Assembly: GCF_011064615.1 (NCBI RefSeq)
Contig: NZ_JAALJH010000087.1
Span: forward strand, 1-38,620
From: Aquisphaera insulae
GTDB lineage: Bacteria; Planctomycetota; Planctomycetia; Isosphaerales; Isosphaeraceae
Direction: 5' to 3'
DNA: 38,620 nucleotides
Each line of letters opens with the position of its first letter. Positions within the stretch are counted from its first letter, which is position 1. Positions 1-7,972 of the stretch are shown here, in pieces. A program made the position numbers and the translations under genes. Under the pieces are notes generated by a model. That model ran no database searches and was not told where the DNA came from. It saw nothing but the letters and a program-made list of their open reading frames with translations.

Positions 1-310
1 GGTCGTCGAATACGTCGAGGCTTGATCCGCGCTTGGCACTCCGGCGTGCGGAGACATCGGGCCCGCTCCGGCGAGTGCGGCGCACGATCCGCTTCCGTAC
101 AACCACCGGCTTGACGACTCGAACCGAATGGAAGGGGAGGAGCCTGTCCAGTTTCCCCCGCAGCGGGCCGAGCGCCGCGGACTGGACCTCGATCAACTCA
201 CCCTGCGCGTCGATCGCGTCGATCCGATAACCCGATACGGTGACCTCGGATCGCCCCCCGCCCTCATCGCCGTAGAGGTTCTTGATGGCCCGGTGCAAGC
301 TCGATTCCAC
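1..310 (-). CDS. Unknown protein with nuclease-like ID...EVQ motif (3'-truncated by window)
   Basis: The reading frame stays open on the minus strand to the window edge, giving 103 residues. The start chosen is GTG at 308-310, because GGAG lies 8 nt upstream and no other common start codon precedes it in frame. It begins 55 bp after the pyrE stop on the same strand, so co-transcription is likely. The N-terminus (ESSLHRAIKNLYG) is followed by a segment with the pattern ID-x(8)-LIEVQ, then a basic stretch rich in Val, Arg and Lys. The spacing of Asp and E-x-Q resembles PD-(D/E)xK-type nucleases that carry Gln instead of Lys; this is a motif resemblance only. I do not recognise the family with certainty. 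It could equally be a structural or DNA-binding protein. Confidence 0.6.
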   Translation of the reverse strand, partial: MESSLHRAIKNLYGDEGGGRSEVTVSGYRIDAIDAQGELIEVQSAALGPLRGKLDRLLPFHSVRVVKPVVVRKRIVRRTRRSGPDVSARRSAKRGSSLDVFDD

Positions 311-365
311 GCCGGCTGCTCCCTGCGATTCGTAATCCTCTTCGATCCATCGATTCGGCGTCCGT

Positions 366-953
366 TCAGGCGGGTTTCAAGGGCTCGACTCCCAGGTCGC
401 GGATCTCGAGGAGAGCGTTGAACTTGATACCTCGCTCGCGGAAGGCCGCGGCCGCGCCTTCCAGTCGATCGAGGACAACCACGACCAGGGCAACCTTGCA
501 GCCCAGCGACTCGACCGCCTCGATGGCCTGCAGGGAGGATCCGCCGGTCGTCGCCACGTCGTCCACGATCACGACCGTGGAACCCGGCTCCAGGGGTCCC
601 TCGACGAGATTCCCCATGCCGTGGCCCTTGGCTTGCTTCCTGACGAGAAAGCCACGGAGCCCCTCTCGATGGAGCAAGGACGCCATCGCCAGCGTCGCCC
701 CAACGATGGGGTCCGCCCCCATCGTCAGGCCGCCGACGGCCACCACCTCGGGATGCGAGGCCAGACGATCGAGCACCCCGGCGGCAATCAGGAGCGCTCC
801 CTCCGCCGAGAGGGTTACCTTGCGTCCATCGATGTAGTAGTGCGACGTTCGGCCGCTCGCGAGGGTGAATTCGCCCAGCTTGAGCGCATCCCGCTTCAGG
901 AGCTCGATCAGCCGCGACCGGGCCCCATCGTTCCACGTCAGATCGGCTCGCAT
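366..953 (-). CDS. pyrE: Orotate phosphoribosyltransferase
   Basis: PyrE joins orotate and PRPP to give orotidine 5'-phosphate in de novo pyrimidine synthesis, in the cytoplasm. The protein has 195 residues, a usual PyrE length. The PRPP-binding motif VVIVDDVATTGGS lies at about residues 127-139 with the Asp-Asp pair intact. The mobile catalytic loop RKQAKGHG lies at about 105-112. The N-terminal LASGRTSHYYIDGRKVTLS segment (31-49) is also typical of the family. The ATG is preceded by GAGGGAGGG at a 7-nt spacing, which fixes the start. A small unknown gene follows 55 bp downstream on the same strand. An AT-rich intergenic region, shared with a divergent sigma factor gene, lies upstream. No other pyr genes are in the window. 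Confidence 0.96.
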   Translation of the reverse strand: MRADLTWNDGARSRLIELLKRDALKLGEFTLASGRTSHYYIDGRKVTLSAEGALLIAAGVLDRLASHPEVVAVGGLTMGADPIVGATLAMASLLHREGLRGFLVRKQAKGHGMGNLVEGPLEPGSTVVIVDDVATTGGSSLQAIEAVESLGCKVALVVVVLDRLEGAAAAFRERGIKFNALLEIRDLGVEPLKPA

Positions 954-1367
954 CGGCGGCCCTCCCTCTTCGCCACGGACAGGCGGAATCGCCGCCGCCC
1001 CCCTGATCCCTCCGACTCGGCCAGGCTACCACGTCTCCATCCGGGGGCCAAGTACAGAGCCGAAGGCGCTTTAGCTCGCCACAAGGCCGGCCCGGATCCC
1101 GCGCCCTGTCTCGATACGCCAGCGCTGTCTTAGTTCTTTTTTATAAACTATAGACAATCATGTTGTGGCACCGGTTTCCTCTGTACAATCGACCCGATTG
1201 CTATGCCTGAACCGATTGCTTCCCGGCCCTCTTGTCTCCCGTCTTGGATGGAATGCCCGACCGGCCGGTTAACTGGGGCGAGATGTTTGCGGTTCACTCC
1301 GGGAGGCATTCCATGCGTCCGAGGATCCTGATGTCGCAAGTCGCGACGATCTCGGGATGACCCAACC
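954..1367. other. Divergent intergenic region, pyrE / sigma factor
   Basis: No coding region is supported here. The part next to pyrE is GC-rich. A short AT-rich island at about 1131-1195, with the runs TTCTTTTTTATAAA and CTATAGACAAT, stands out and probably carries promoters for both divergent genes. Confidence 0.55.
1163..1189 (+). promoter_or_regulatory. Possible promoter of the sigma factor gene
   Basis: TTGTGG at 1163-1168 and TACAAT at 1184-1189 resemble -35 and -10 boxes, but their 15-bp spacing is short. They lie about 180 bp upstream of the sigma factor ATG in the AT-rich island. Confidence 0.25.
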
Positions 1368-2357
1368 ATGAGCACTCATCGAGCTCCTTCTGATCGGGAC
1401 CGTCCGGTCCCTGTCGTCTCGGTCGACCGGGAGACTTCGCTGCTGACTCCTGGGGAGGAGCGGGCTCTCCTGGAACGGATGTGCGAGTGCAAACGCAAGC
1501 TGGAGGAGGCGCTGGCGAGCATTCGTGCGGTCGACCCGGCCGTGATGGACGACCCCGTGGCACAGGCTCGTACGATCGCGGCGATGGCCGTGGTCCCGAC
1601 CGAGGACGGCGGCGCCAGTGGCCGGCTCGGAGCCATCGTTCATGCTTACCTCGAAGCCCGCGACCGTCTGGCGATGTCCAACATGAAGCTCGTTGCCCAC
1701 GTCGCCAAGCGTTTCCGCGATCGAGGCATCCCCCACGCGGACCTGCTCCAGGAGGGGTTCTGCGGCCTGATGGAGGCCATCGATCGGTTCGACCTCGGGC
1801 GCGGGACGAAGCTGGCGACGTATGCGACGTGGTGGATCAGACAGTCAATCCAGCAAGCGGTCGCCGCCGGTGCCTATCCGGTTCGGCTCTCGCCCAGGCA
1901 CCTGAGGCAGCTTGCCAAGAACCAGCAAGTCATCGGACCGGTCGGTCGGAGCTCGGAACACGAAGAGAACGGGGATAGCGGCGAATCGTCGGAAGAGGTC
2001 GTCCGGCGGATCCACGCCGCGACCAGGCCGGCGGTCTCCTTCGACGATTCCGTCGAGCGCCGACGGAGGCTGGATGGACTGCGGACGAGTGGCCGCACGG
2101 ATGTGGATACGGTCGCGGGTGGAGAAATCGAGGATGCGATCGGACGGTTGATCCACTCCCTCCGCCCGCGAGAGCAGGAGGTGCTGTCGCATCGATTCGG
2201 CCTGGGCGGTCGGCCGCGTCTGTCGCTCAGCCAGGTGGGTGAGGCGCTCCAGATCTCCAAGGAGCGTGCCCGCCAGATCGAGGATCGCGCCCTCGAGAAA
2301 CTCCGCGAGATCGCCGGGCAACAGAATCTTGCAGAGCGGCTGGCGTTGGATCCTTGA
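1368..2357 (+). CDS. RpoD-family sigma-70 factor (alternative, group 2/3-like)
   Basis: This is a 329-residue sigma-70 protein expected to direct RNA polymerase to a promoter subset. Region 1.2 is seen at about residues 24-40 (LLTPGEERALLERM). Region 2 is well conserved at about 97-180, including DLLQEG, GLMEAIDRFD and the TYATWWIRQSI segment used in -10 recognition and melting. Region 4, at about 262-325, has REQEVLSHRFGL and a helix-turn-helix ending SKERARQIEDRALEKLREI. Region 3 is poorly conserved and replaced by a polar linker. The protein is much shorter than a housekeeping RpoD, so it is probably an accessory factor. No anti-sigma factor gene is adjacent. A xer-type recombinase gene follows 130 bp downstream on the same strand. 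The ATG has only a weak GGGA upstream. Confidence 0.9.
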   Translation: MSTHRAPSDRDRPVPVVSVDRETSLLTPGEERALLERMCECKRKLEEALASIRAVDPAVMDDPVAQARTIAAMAVVPTEDGGASGRLGAIVHAYLEARDRLAMSNMKLVAHVAKRFRDRGIPHADLLQEGFCGLMEAIDRFDLGRGTKLATYATWWIRQSIQQAVAAGAYPVRLSPRHLRQLAKNQQVIGPVGRSSEHEENGDSGESSEEVVRRIHAATRPAVSFDDSVERRRRLDGLRTSGRTDVDTVAGGEIEDAIGRLIHSLRPREQEVLSHRFGLGGRPRLSLSQVGEALQISKERARQIEDRALEKLREIAGQQNLAERLALDP

Positions 2358-2487
2358 TCCGGCGCCGGATGGCCGGGCTGGCTCCTCCGGGCTCGCTCAA
2401 GATCCGTGCTCTTCCCGGACGATGTAAGGGTCATTGCTGCGGAGCAGCATGCCGAACGCCTCGTTCAAACATGGGACGATTTCACCC

Positions 2488-3435
2488 ATGGCAAAATCAA
2501 GATATCGGCCCGACCCGGATCGAGATCCGGTCGGGCCGTTCTTGCATTATCTGATGGCCGAATGCGGGGTTTCTCCCCACACGCTCGCGGCCTATCGTTC
2601 CGACCTGATGCGATTCCTCCGCTGGCGGAAGTCCAATGCGTCGGGTCCGCTTCGATCGCTGGACGTGGTGACGCTCAGTGGCTACGTGGAAGAACTCGGC
2701 CAACAGGGGCTGGCGCCGAGCAGCATCGGACGGCACCTGGCGAGCCTTTCCACATTCTTCAAATACATGGTCTCCGAGGGGAAACTCTCGGACAACCTGG
2801 CGAAGCTCCTGGTGGCCCCCGCGGTCTGGGATCATCTCCCCACGGTGCTGGGACCTGCCGCCGTCGATCGTCTCCTGAATGCCCCCCGGACCGAGACGCC
2901 GCTGGGCCGCCGCGATCGTGCGGCGCTGGAGACGCTCTACGCCACGGGTTGCCGTGCGTCCGAGGTGGTCGGCCTCCGCCCCGCGGACCTCGATCTCAAG
3001 TCGGGACTGGCTCGCTGCGTGGGCAAGGGCGACAAGGAGCGTTCGGTCCCGATCGGAAGGAAGGCCGTGGCCGCCCTGGTCGCCTATCTCGCGGATCGGC
3101 CGGGACTGATGGCGAGGCATCCCGAGACGACGACGCTCTTCGTGGCCAGGTCCGGCCGTCCGTTGTCGAGGATTGGACTCTGGCGGATCGTGAAGAAGTC
3201 GGCGGCCGCGGCGGGCTTGAAGGGGGATATCAGCCCTCACACGCTCCGTCACAGCTTCGCGACTCATCTCCTGGCGGGGGGCGCCGACCTGCGCGTCGTG
3301 CAGGAGATGCTCGGCCACGCCTCGATCGCGACGACCCAGATCTACACCCGGGTCGAACTGAGCCGGCTCCAGGAAGTCCACGCCCGGTTCCACCCCCGGG
3401 GCGTGGAGCCGCGCAAATCGTCGGCCGAGGGTTGA
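2488..3435 (+). CDS. xerD: Tyrosine recombinase XerC/XerD
   Basis: This site-specific tyrosine recombinase is expected to resolve chromosome dimers at a dif site with a partner Xer protein. It has 315 residues from this start. The N-terminal SAM-like core-binding domain is at about 14-105. The catalytic domain keeps the full set: Arg156 in GCRASEV, Lys in GKGDKERSVPIG (180-183), His251 and Arg254 in HTLRHSFATHLL, His277 in LGHAS, and nucleophile Tyr286 in TTQIYTRV. The C-terminal RLQEVHARFHPRG is closer to XerD than XerC by eye, so the D assignment is tentative. An in-frame ATG at 2434 would add 18 residues; the 2488 start fits the family better, but its ribosome site is weak. No transposon or phage genes are nearby, which favours the housekeeping role. 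Confidence 0.9.
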   Translation: MAKSRYRPDPDRDPVGPFLHYLMAECGVSPHTLAAYRSDLMRFLRWRKSNASGPLRSLDVVTLSGYVEELGQQGLAPSSIGRHLASLSTFFKYMVSEGKLSDNLAKLLVAPAVWDHLPTVLGPAAVDRLLNAPRTETPLGRRDRAALETLYATGCRASEVVGLRPADLDLKSGLARCVGKGDKERSVPIGRKAVAALVAYLADRPGLMARHPETTTLFVARSGRPLSRIGLWRIVKKSAAAAGLKGDISPHTLRHSFATHLLAGGADLRVVQEMLGHASIATTQIYTRVELSRLQEVHARFHPRGVEPRKSSAEG

Positions 3436-3462
3436 GCACCCCATTCCCGGCCCGCTCCGCCG

Positions 3463-3774
3463 TCAACCTTGGTCGCGGGACTCGATCGCGCCCGGGCCGA
3501 AGCACTCCGCGAGCTTGCTCTGGACCATCGGGCGGTATCCCATCGGGTCGACACCCTTCGGTGGGGCGATGCCGATCCCCTTGCATTCGGAGATGGGCAT
3601 GATGCGGACGATCTTGCGTTCCTGGTCGGCGAGCAGGGCGACGCGCAGGTCCCCGACCAGGGCCGTGTCATCCCAATGGCAGCGGCAGGCCGATCCATCG
3701 GGGAGGTAAAGCATGACCTCCGGGAGGCCGGCCCCGCTCAGGGCGCTCCAGAGCTCGGTGATCAGGTCCGTCAT
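3463..3774 (-). CDS. Small protein of unknown function
   Basis: The predicted product has 103 residues, starting MTDLITELWSALSGAG. The ATG at 3772-3774 has GGAG 12 nt upstream. A TTG at 3838-3840 would extend it by 22 residues that look non-coding. Two short runs suggest a small beta-rich fold: EVMLYLPDGSACRCHW and DLRVALLADQERKIVRI. There is no signal peptide or membrane segment. Two Cys in CRCHW and one in SECKG could bind metal, but no complete motif is seen. It is convergent with the xer gene, 27 bp from its end, and lies downstream of the kinase 3928-6513 on the same strand. I do not recognise the family. Amino-acid composition and codon third positions look coding. Confidence 0.65.
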   Translation of the reverse strand: MTDLITELWSALSGAGLPEVMLYLPDGSACRCHWDDTALVGDLRVALLADQERKIVRIMPISECKGIGIAPPKGVDPMGYRPMVQSKLAECFGPGAIESRDQG

Positions 3775-3927
3775 GTTCTCGCTCGACTCCCATCGACACC
3801 GTTTGCGTCCCCCGTCGGTCGGGAAGACTCCCTCTTCCAAGCCTAGGACACGGCCGGCCTGTTGACGCGAAGACGGGCGGGAGAGAGGCCACGGTCGCGG
3901 GATGAGCGAGGGTCGATCGACGGGGAT

Positions 3928-6513
3928 TCACGAGCCGCCACGAGCGGCGATCATCCCCTTGCGGACCCGCTCGCCCATCTCGTTGAGCTCGGGGGTGACC
4001 TTGAGCGAGCCCTGGGCCACGAATCCCCTGAGCCGGTTGTAGGACGTCCTGGCCTTCTGACGCGAAGAGGCCGATTCCGGCCTGGCCCCCGCCCGCTCCT
4101 GGATGTCGGCCAGCGTCAGCCAGCATTCCGTCTGGAGCCAGTAATGGCTGTATACCAGCGTGGCCCTGGCATGCGGGTCGTCCTCGGTGTTGGTGACCTC
4201 GAAGATCTCGGCCTCGCAGGATTTCATGTCGTCCAGGCTTCGCTGGATCAGTGCGATTCCGCGATCGAGCGAGGCGCGATCACCTCGACCGTAATGACCC
4301 TGCGCCAGTCGCCACGCGACGCGGGCGCGCTGGCTGATCAGCCTGATGAAATCGTCGCGTTGGGATCTCTCGAGTCGCCCCCGCATCCTCTCGATGAGTC
4401 GCTCCACCCGATCGAGGGCAGCCTGGTAGTCGCCCAGTGCCTCTTCGGCGGCGGCCATCATGGGGGGGATGGTGGTTGAATCCGGCCTGGCCTCGAGGGC
4501 CACATTCAGGATTCGCCGAAGGACCTGGTAGTATCTCTTCTCGACTTCACGATCCACCGCCATCAGGGCGGCCTTCGCCGCGGCGGATTTCTCGTCGTAG
4601 CGGCGCATCTTGTCGATATTGAGGTGCTCGATCTGCTGATTGGCGAAGACCGTCAGGCGGTCCGGAAGGGCCGGATCCTCTCGAGCCAGCTCTCGGAGGA
4701 TCTGATCGGCGTCCGGCATCGCGAAGAACTCGCGGAGCGAGACCTGGGCGTCGTTCTCCGTGAGCCGCGTGGAGAGGGCCTGCGCCAGGCCGAGGTAGGC
4801 GCGGGGCTTCGAACTGAGCGGATACTCGCGAACCAGCGCGCGAAGCGGCTCCACAGCGTCGTCGGCTCGTCCCGCGTGGATGTTCCGGACGGCCCTCGTG
4901 AACTGGGGTAATGTCGAGGGGTCCGGCTTCAGCCACGCCGCGGCGGCCGCGATGCCCAACCCCGACAGGATCGACAGGTAGACGCCGTTGATCGCGATCT
5001 TGGTGCGATTTCGGCTCGCCCAGTTCTGGAGTCGTTCGCGCCTCGAGGGGTTCACGGCGCCTCGAAGCGGACGGCGATCGAGGAAGGCCTCCAGGTCATC
5101 GGCGAGGGCGAGGGCGTCCGGATAGCGATCGTCGAGCTCGAACTCCAGGCACTTGGCGACGATGGCCTGGAGGCCGTGGGGGACGTCCGGATTGGCCCTT
5201 CGGACGCCGCTGTCCAGCAGGTGCCGATGCTCCAGGAGGTCGTTCATCGCCTTGGCGAGGGGCACCTTTTCATTGGGGAGCTTCGGGGCCAGCCCGGTGA
5301 GCACCTCGCGGAGGACCAGGCCCAGGGAGTAGATGTCGGAACGGGCCCCCACCTGGTCCCAGTGCTGAGGATTCAGGAAGGCGCGGATCTGCTCGGGGGC
5401 CATGTAGGGGAGGGTCCCCCCCAGCATGGCGTACTCCGCGTGGTCGGCGACATACGGGGAATCCGCGAGGTTGAAATCCAGGAGCTGGGGCCCGTGCTGA
5501 AGCGTGACCAGGACGTTGCCGGGTTTCACGTCCCGGTGGTAGGTCTTCATTTCATGCGCATAGTGCAGGGCGCGAGCCAGGATCATGGCGAGCCAGGCGG
5601 CGCCCTCCGCGAACGTCCCATCGATCGGGAACCCTCTCCAGCCCTCCGCCACGGGCCCCTGGCGCCGGAGCTTCCCGCGTTCCTCCTCTCCGAGAGAAGG
5701 GAGGTCGGCCGGCAGGCCCTCCACGAGCGCCTCCCAGAAGGTCAGCGCGCGGGCGGGCCTTCCTCGCGACCGTAGCCGCCTCAGGAGGTCGTCGAGGGGG
5801 AGTCCGGGCCGATATGGCATGGCGAGGCCGCGCAGGCCGTCGGCGGACTCGTAGACGACGGAATTCACGGGCACGATGTGGGGGTGGTCCAGGATCCCCT
5901 GCGTCTTCGGCTCCTGGCCGTTGTCGCGAGAGACCTTGAGCACGACCCGCTTGCCGCCGAGGGACAGGTCGCTCGCCAGATAGACGCGCGAGGAGCCCCC
6001 CTTGCCGATCAGGGCGTCGAGCCGGAAGACATCATCGAAATGATCCCCGGGCTTGGGGTACTTGGGCTCGGAGGTCTTGAGCATGCCGGCCTGGCTGAAG
6101 ATGCGGTGGTAACGCAACTGGGAGGCGAAGGAGTCGCTCCAGCGCGGATAGCGACGGCGGAAGTCGTCGACGTCGGGGTCTTCGCCCCCCTCCTTGAGCA
6201 GGCAATACTCCTCGTAGATCAGGCTGATCACGCGGCTGTCGGCCGCATCCAGGCCCGGGAATCGGTCGAGATACTCGGTGACCTCCGGTTGCTGCCCGCG
6301 CTCGAACCGGCAGCGCATGTCGGCCTTGATCAGGGCCCCCAGGTGGACCATGGGGTCGCACGCCCGGCCCTTCGACGCGGACCGGCATTCCTGCCAGAAC
6401 TTCTCCAGCCCAACGTCACCGTGGAACTGCCATTGGTCCTCGAGGCGCTTGACATCCGAGACGACGCTGGCGAGCTCGCCCGGATCGCCCGGCGGAGTGG
6501 GGAGGGACGACAT
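3928..6513 (-). CDS. Membrane Ser/Thr protein kinase with C-terminal helical repeats and a DFN motif
   Basis: The protein has 861 residues. An N-terminal planctomycete-type domain (about 40-140) contains YLDRFPGL and LIYEEYCL. The kinase domain runs from about 163 to 480: glycine-rich loop IGKGGSSRVYLA (169-180), ATP-site Lys193 in VVLKVS, catalytic HRDVKPGNV (326-334), and APE (372-374). The metal-binding motif reads DFN (346-348) instead of DFG; the Asp is kept. A transmembrane segment lies at about 507-527, and the remaining ~330 residues look helical, TPR-like. The catalytic domain should face the cytoplasm. The start at 6511-6513 has GAGGTGG just upstream and follows the ECF sigma stop by 10 bp, so the two are an operon. 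The likely role is signalling coupled to that sigma factor; the substrate is unknown. Confidence 0.92.
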   Translation of the reverse strand: MSSLPTPPGDPGELASVVSDVKRLEDQWQFHGDVGLEKFWQECRSASKGRACDPMVHLGALIKADMRCRFERGQQPEVTEYLDRFPGLDAADSRVISLIYEEYCLLKEGGEDPDVDDFRRRYPRWSDSFASQLRYHRIFSQAGMLKTSEPKYPKPGDHFDDVFRLDALIGKGGSSRVYLASDLSLGGKRVVLKVSRDNGQEPKTQGILDHPHIVPVNSVVYESADGLRGLAMPYRPGLPLDDLLRRLRSRGRPARALTFWEALVEGLPADLPSLGEEERGKLRRQGPVAEGWRGFPIDGTFAEGAAWLAMILARALHYAHEMKTYHRDVKPGNVLVTLQHGPQLLDFNLADSPYVADHAEYAMLGGTLPYMAPEQIRAFLNPQHWDQVGARSDIYSLGLVLREVLTGLAPKLPNEKVPLAKAMNDLLEHRHLLDSGVRRANPDVPHGLQAIVAKCLEFELDDRYPDALALADDLEAFLDRRPLRGAVNPSRRERLQNWASRNRTKIAINGVYLSILSGLGIAAAAAWLKPDPSTLPQFTRAVRNIHAGRADDAVEPLRALVREYPLSSKPRAYLGLAQALSTRLTENDAQVSLREFFAMPDADQILRELAREDPALPDRLTVFANQQIEHLNIDKMRRYDEKSAAAKAALMAVDREVEKRYYQVLRRILNVALEARPDSTTIPPMMAAAEEALGDYQAALDRVERLIERMRGRLERSQRDDFIRLISQRARVAWRLAQGHYGRGDRASLDRGIALIQRSLDDMKSCEAEIFEVTNTEDDPHARATLVYSHYWLQTECWLTLADIQERAGARPESASSRQKARTSYNRLRGFVAQGSLKVTPELNEMGERVRKGMIAARGGS

Positions 6514-6523
6514 CGTTCCCACC

Positions 6524-7111
6524 TCAGTCCTTGAGGGTGTCGAGGAGGTCCTTGAGGAACCGCTGGACCCTCCGGATGTTCCAGCCGGTGCTCTCGGCGA
6601 TGTCCGCCGTCGAGTGGCCTTCGCGCCGGAGGCGGATGATCGCTCGTTCTGTCTCGTCCTGGCGAGCGAGGAGGCGTTCCTGCACCTCGTTGGCCTGCGC
6701 AAGCTGGCTGGCCGTCGGCTCGTCGGACGGGAGCTGGACCGGGGCGTCCTCCTGATCACGGGCGATCAGCCTGCGATCCCTCGTGATATCACGCTTCTGC
6801 GTGTGCTGCCTGCGGTACTCGTCGATGACTTTCTGCTCCGCCACGTGGGCGAGGAAGGCGATCAGCGATTCGACCGACGGGAAATTGAGGCGACTGATGT
6901 TGGCCGCCAGGCTCTTCATCACGTCGCTGGCGAAGTCCGTCGAGTCGTACAGCGAGCGCATGGAGCGATCGAGGCGACGCCGAACGACGCGGCGTACCTT
7001 GGGATAGCACTCGCGGAAGACCGTCTCCCAGGCAAGCTGATTCCCCTGCTGGGCATCCAGGAGAGCCCGGCTTAGCTCGTCAGTGATCCTCGGTTCCGAC
7101 AGCATCGTCAT
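6524..7111 (-). CDS. ECF-type RNA polymerase sigma factor
   Basis: This 195-residue ECF-type sigma factor has region 2 at about 20-100 (AWETVFRECYPKVRRVVRRRL and DSTDFASDVMKS) and region 4 near the C-terminus (ERAIIRLRREGHSTADIAESTGWNIRRVQRFLKDLL). The two regions are joined by a Gln- and Glu-rich linker. The ATG at 7109-7111 follows GGAGGGG at a suitable spacing; a second in-frame ATG lies two codons later. It is the first gene of a two-gene unit with the membrane kinase. No classical membrane anti-sigma factor gene is adjacent. In planctomycetes such sigma factors are often linked to Ser/Thr kinases, so control by phosphorylation is a reasonable inference. Confidence 0.9.
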   Translation of the reverse strand: MTMLSEPRITDELSRALLDAQQGNQLAWETVFRECYPKVRRVVRRRLDRSMRSLYDSTDFASDVMKSLAANISRLNFPSVESLIAFLAHVAEQKVIDEYRRQHTQKRDITRDRRLIARDQEDAPVQLPSDEPTASQLAQANEVQERLLARQDETERAIIRLRREGHSTADIAESTGWNIRRVQRFLKDLLDTLKD

Positions 7112-7210
7112 GGCGATTCCCCTCCCCAGTGTCGGCGGGGATGTCATTTCGGGTGAAGAACTCAAACGCCAACCGAGTCGCTCTCGTATCAACCTCCCGC
7201 CTGAACATAA

Positions 7211-7239
7211 ATCTTATCCCCATCATCGGCCCGTGGAAA
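7211..7239 (-). promoter_or_regulatory. Candidate promoter of the ECF sigma / kinase operon
   Basis: On the minus strand, TTTCCA (7234-7239) and TAAGAT (7211-7216) are separated by 17 bp. Each matches four of six sigma-70 consensus bases. The pair lies about 100 bp upstream of the ECF start codon. Confidence 0.35.
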
Positions 7240-7417
7240 TGCCTCCACCGAAAAAAGGGGGGCACTCGGTAGGAGCGGCAAGACGAACGATGCCTGGAGA
7301 TTGCGGCGAGATGCGGTGGCGGTCGTTTTCGACCCGAGGAATCCGGACGAAGCGGAGTCTCTTCCCTCCTCCCTCGTTTATCATCGAGGTGCGCCAAGCA
7401 ACTTTCGTAAACATATT

Positions 7418-7438
7418 TACACTGACATAATCAGTGTA
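7418..7438. promoter_or_regulatory. Perfect 8-bp inverted repeat (operator or terminator)
   Basis: TACACTGA and TCAGTGTA flank a 5-base CATAA spacer in an AT-rich stretch. The repeat lies 29 bp beyond the stop of the small Pro-rich gene and about 300 bp upstream of the ECF gene, both on the minus strand. Read on that strand it is followed by AATATGTTTAC, so it could be a weak terminator. Its symmetry and AT-richness also suit a dimeric repressor site. Confidence 0.5.
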
Positions 7439-7467
7439 GAGTGGTCCCACGAACGGACGGGGACTTT

Positions 7468-7713
7468 TCAGGCCACAAGGGTTGCGTCCGGGGGCGGGGG
7501 AGTGAACGATCCGGCGCCGGTCACCGTGGAAGGTGGCTGGGGTGTCGTCGGCGACAGGGTCGAGCCGGGGTCCGTCGGCGACAGGGTATAGGGCGGGGGA
7601 GGCGTGACGATCGAGGCGGGATCCGTCGGGCTCAGGACCGCACCGGTGCCGCTCGGAGCCAGGCGAAGCGTCAACGTGTCGAAAGTCGGGCGGAAATTCC
7701 GTCGTGCGCGCAT
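7468..7713 (-). CDS. Small Pro/Thr-rich protein with planctomycete-type N-terminus
   Basis: The predicted product has 81 residues. The ATG is preceded by GAGGAG at a 7-nt spacing, a strong argument that it is real. The N-terminus RRNFRPTFDTLTLRLAPS resembles the recurrent planctomycete N-terminal motif (basic, then F-x-P-x-x-(D/E)-x-L-x-x-R-x-(L/A)-x-(P/A)). A variant of that motif is present on the giant beta-helix protein in this window. The rest is low complexity: proline runs and near-repeats of LSPTDPxS. There is no Cys and no membrane helix. It is encoded upstream of the ECF operon on the same strand but separated by about 350 bp. Function is unknown; an exported or surface-associated peptide is one guess. 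Confidence 0.7.
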   Translation of the reverse strand: MRARRNFRPTFDTLTLRLAPSGTGAVLSPTDPASIVTPPPPYTLSPTDPGSTLSPTTPQPPSTVTGAGSFTPPPPDATLVA

Positions 7714-7836
7714 GGAAGCACTCCTCGCCTTTGGCGAATGAAAACGGTGTCGTGTAGTTGGTGTGTGAAGAGGTACGGAGGGAGGGGGGAGGACCGGCCT
7801 GGGGAGAGCGCAGCCCGGGGCCGTGGGCGACCGAGG

Positions 7837-7856
7837 GCGAGCGGCAAACCGCTCGC
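7837..7856. terminator. GC-rich hairpin, possible terminator
   Basis: GCGAGCGG and CCGCTCGC form a perfect 8-bp stem with a CAAA loop. It lies about 115 bp past the stop of the 202-aa gene on the minus strand. There is no U-run, so intrinsic termination is not certain; it may be part of a dispersed palindromic element. Confidence 0.4.
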
Positions 7857-7882
7857 TTCAGGCGCGACGGACCGTCGGCAGG

Positions 7883-7899
7883 GGGAGCCTTCGGCTCCC
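7883..7899. repeat. Second GC-rich hairpin of a tandem pair
   Basis: GGGAGCC and GGCTCCC pair around a TTC loop, 26 bp from the hairpin at 7837-7856. Two compact hairpins in one intergenic gap suggest a REP-like unit or a structured 3' UTR of the 202-aa gene. Confidence 0.4.
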
Positions 7900-7972
7900 G
7901 TCCGCGCTCAGCGTGAGGTTGGATGCGACGGAGGTTCGAGCCTCAAGGGCCGAACTCCGGGTCGAGCCAAGC

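Larger units (their letters stand above)
7112..7467. other. Upstream region of the ECF sigma / kinase operon
   Basis: No gene is supported. The region holds a candidate promoter at 7211-7239, a six-A tract at 7251-7256, and a perfect inverted repeat at 7418-7438 inside an AT-rich stretch at about 7400-7440. Confidence 0.6.

Noticed and set aside
193..1032. 279-codon minus-strand frame overlapping pyrE
   Set aside because: It is in a different frame from pyrE, which has clear PRPP motifs and a good ribosome site.
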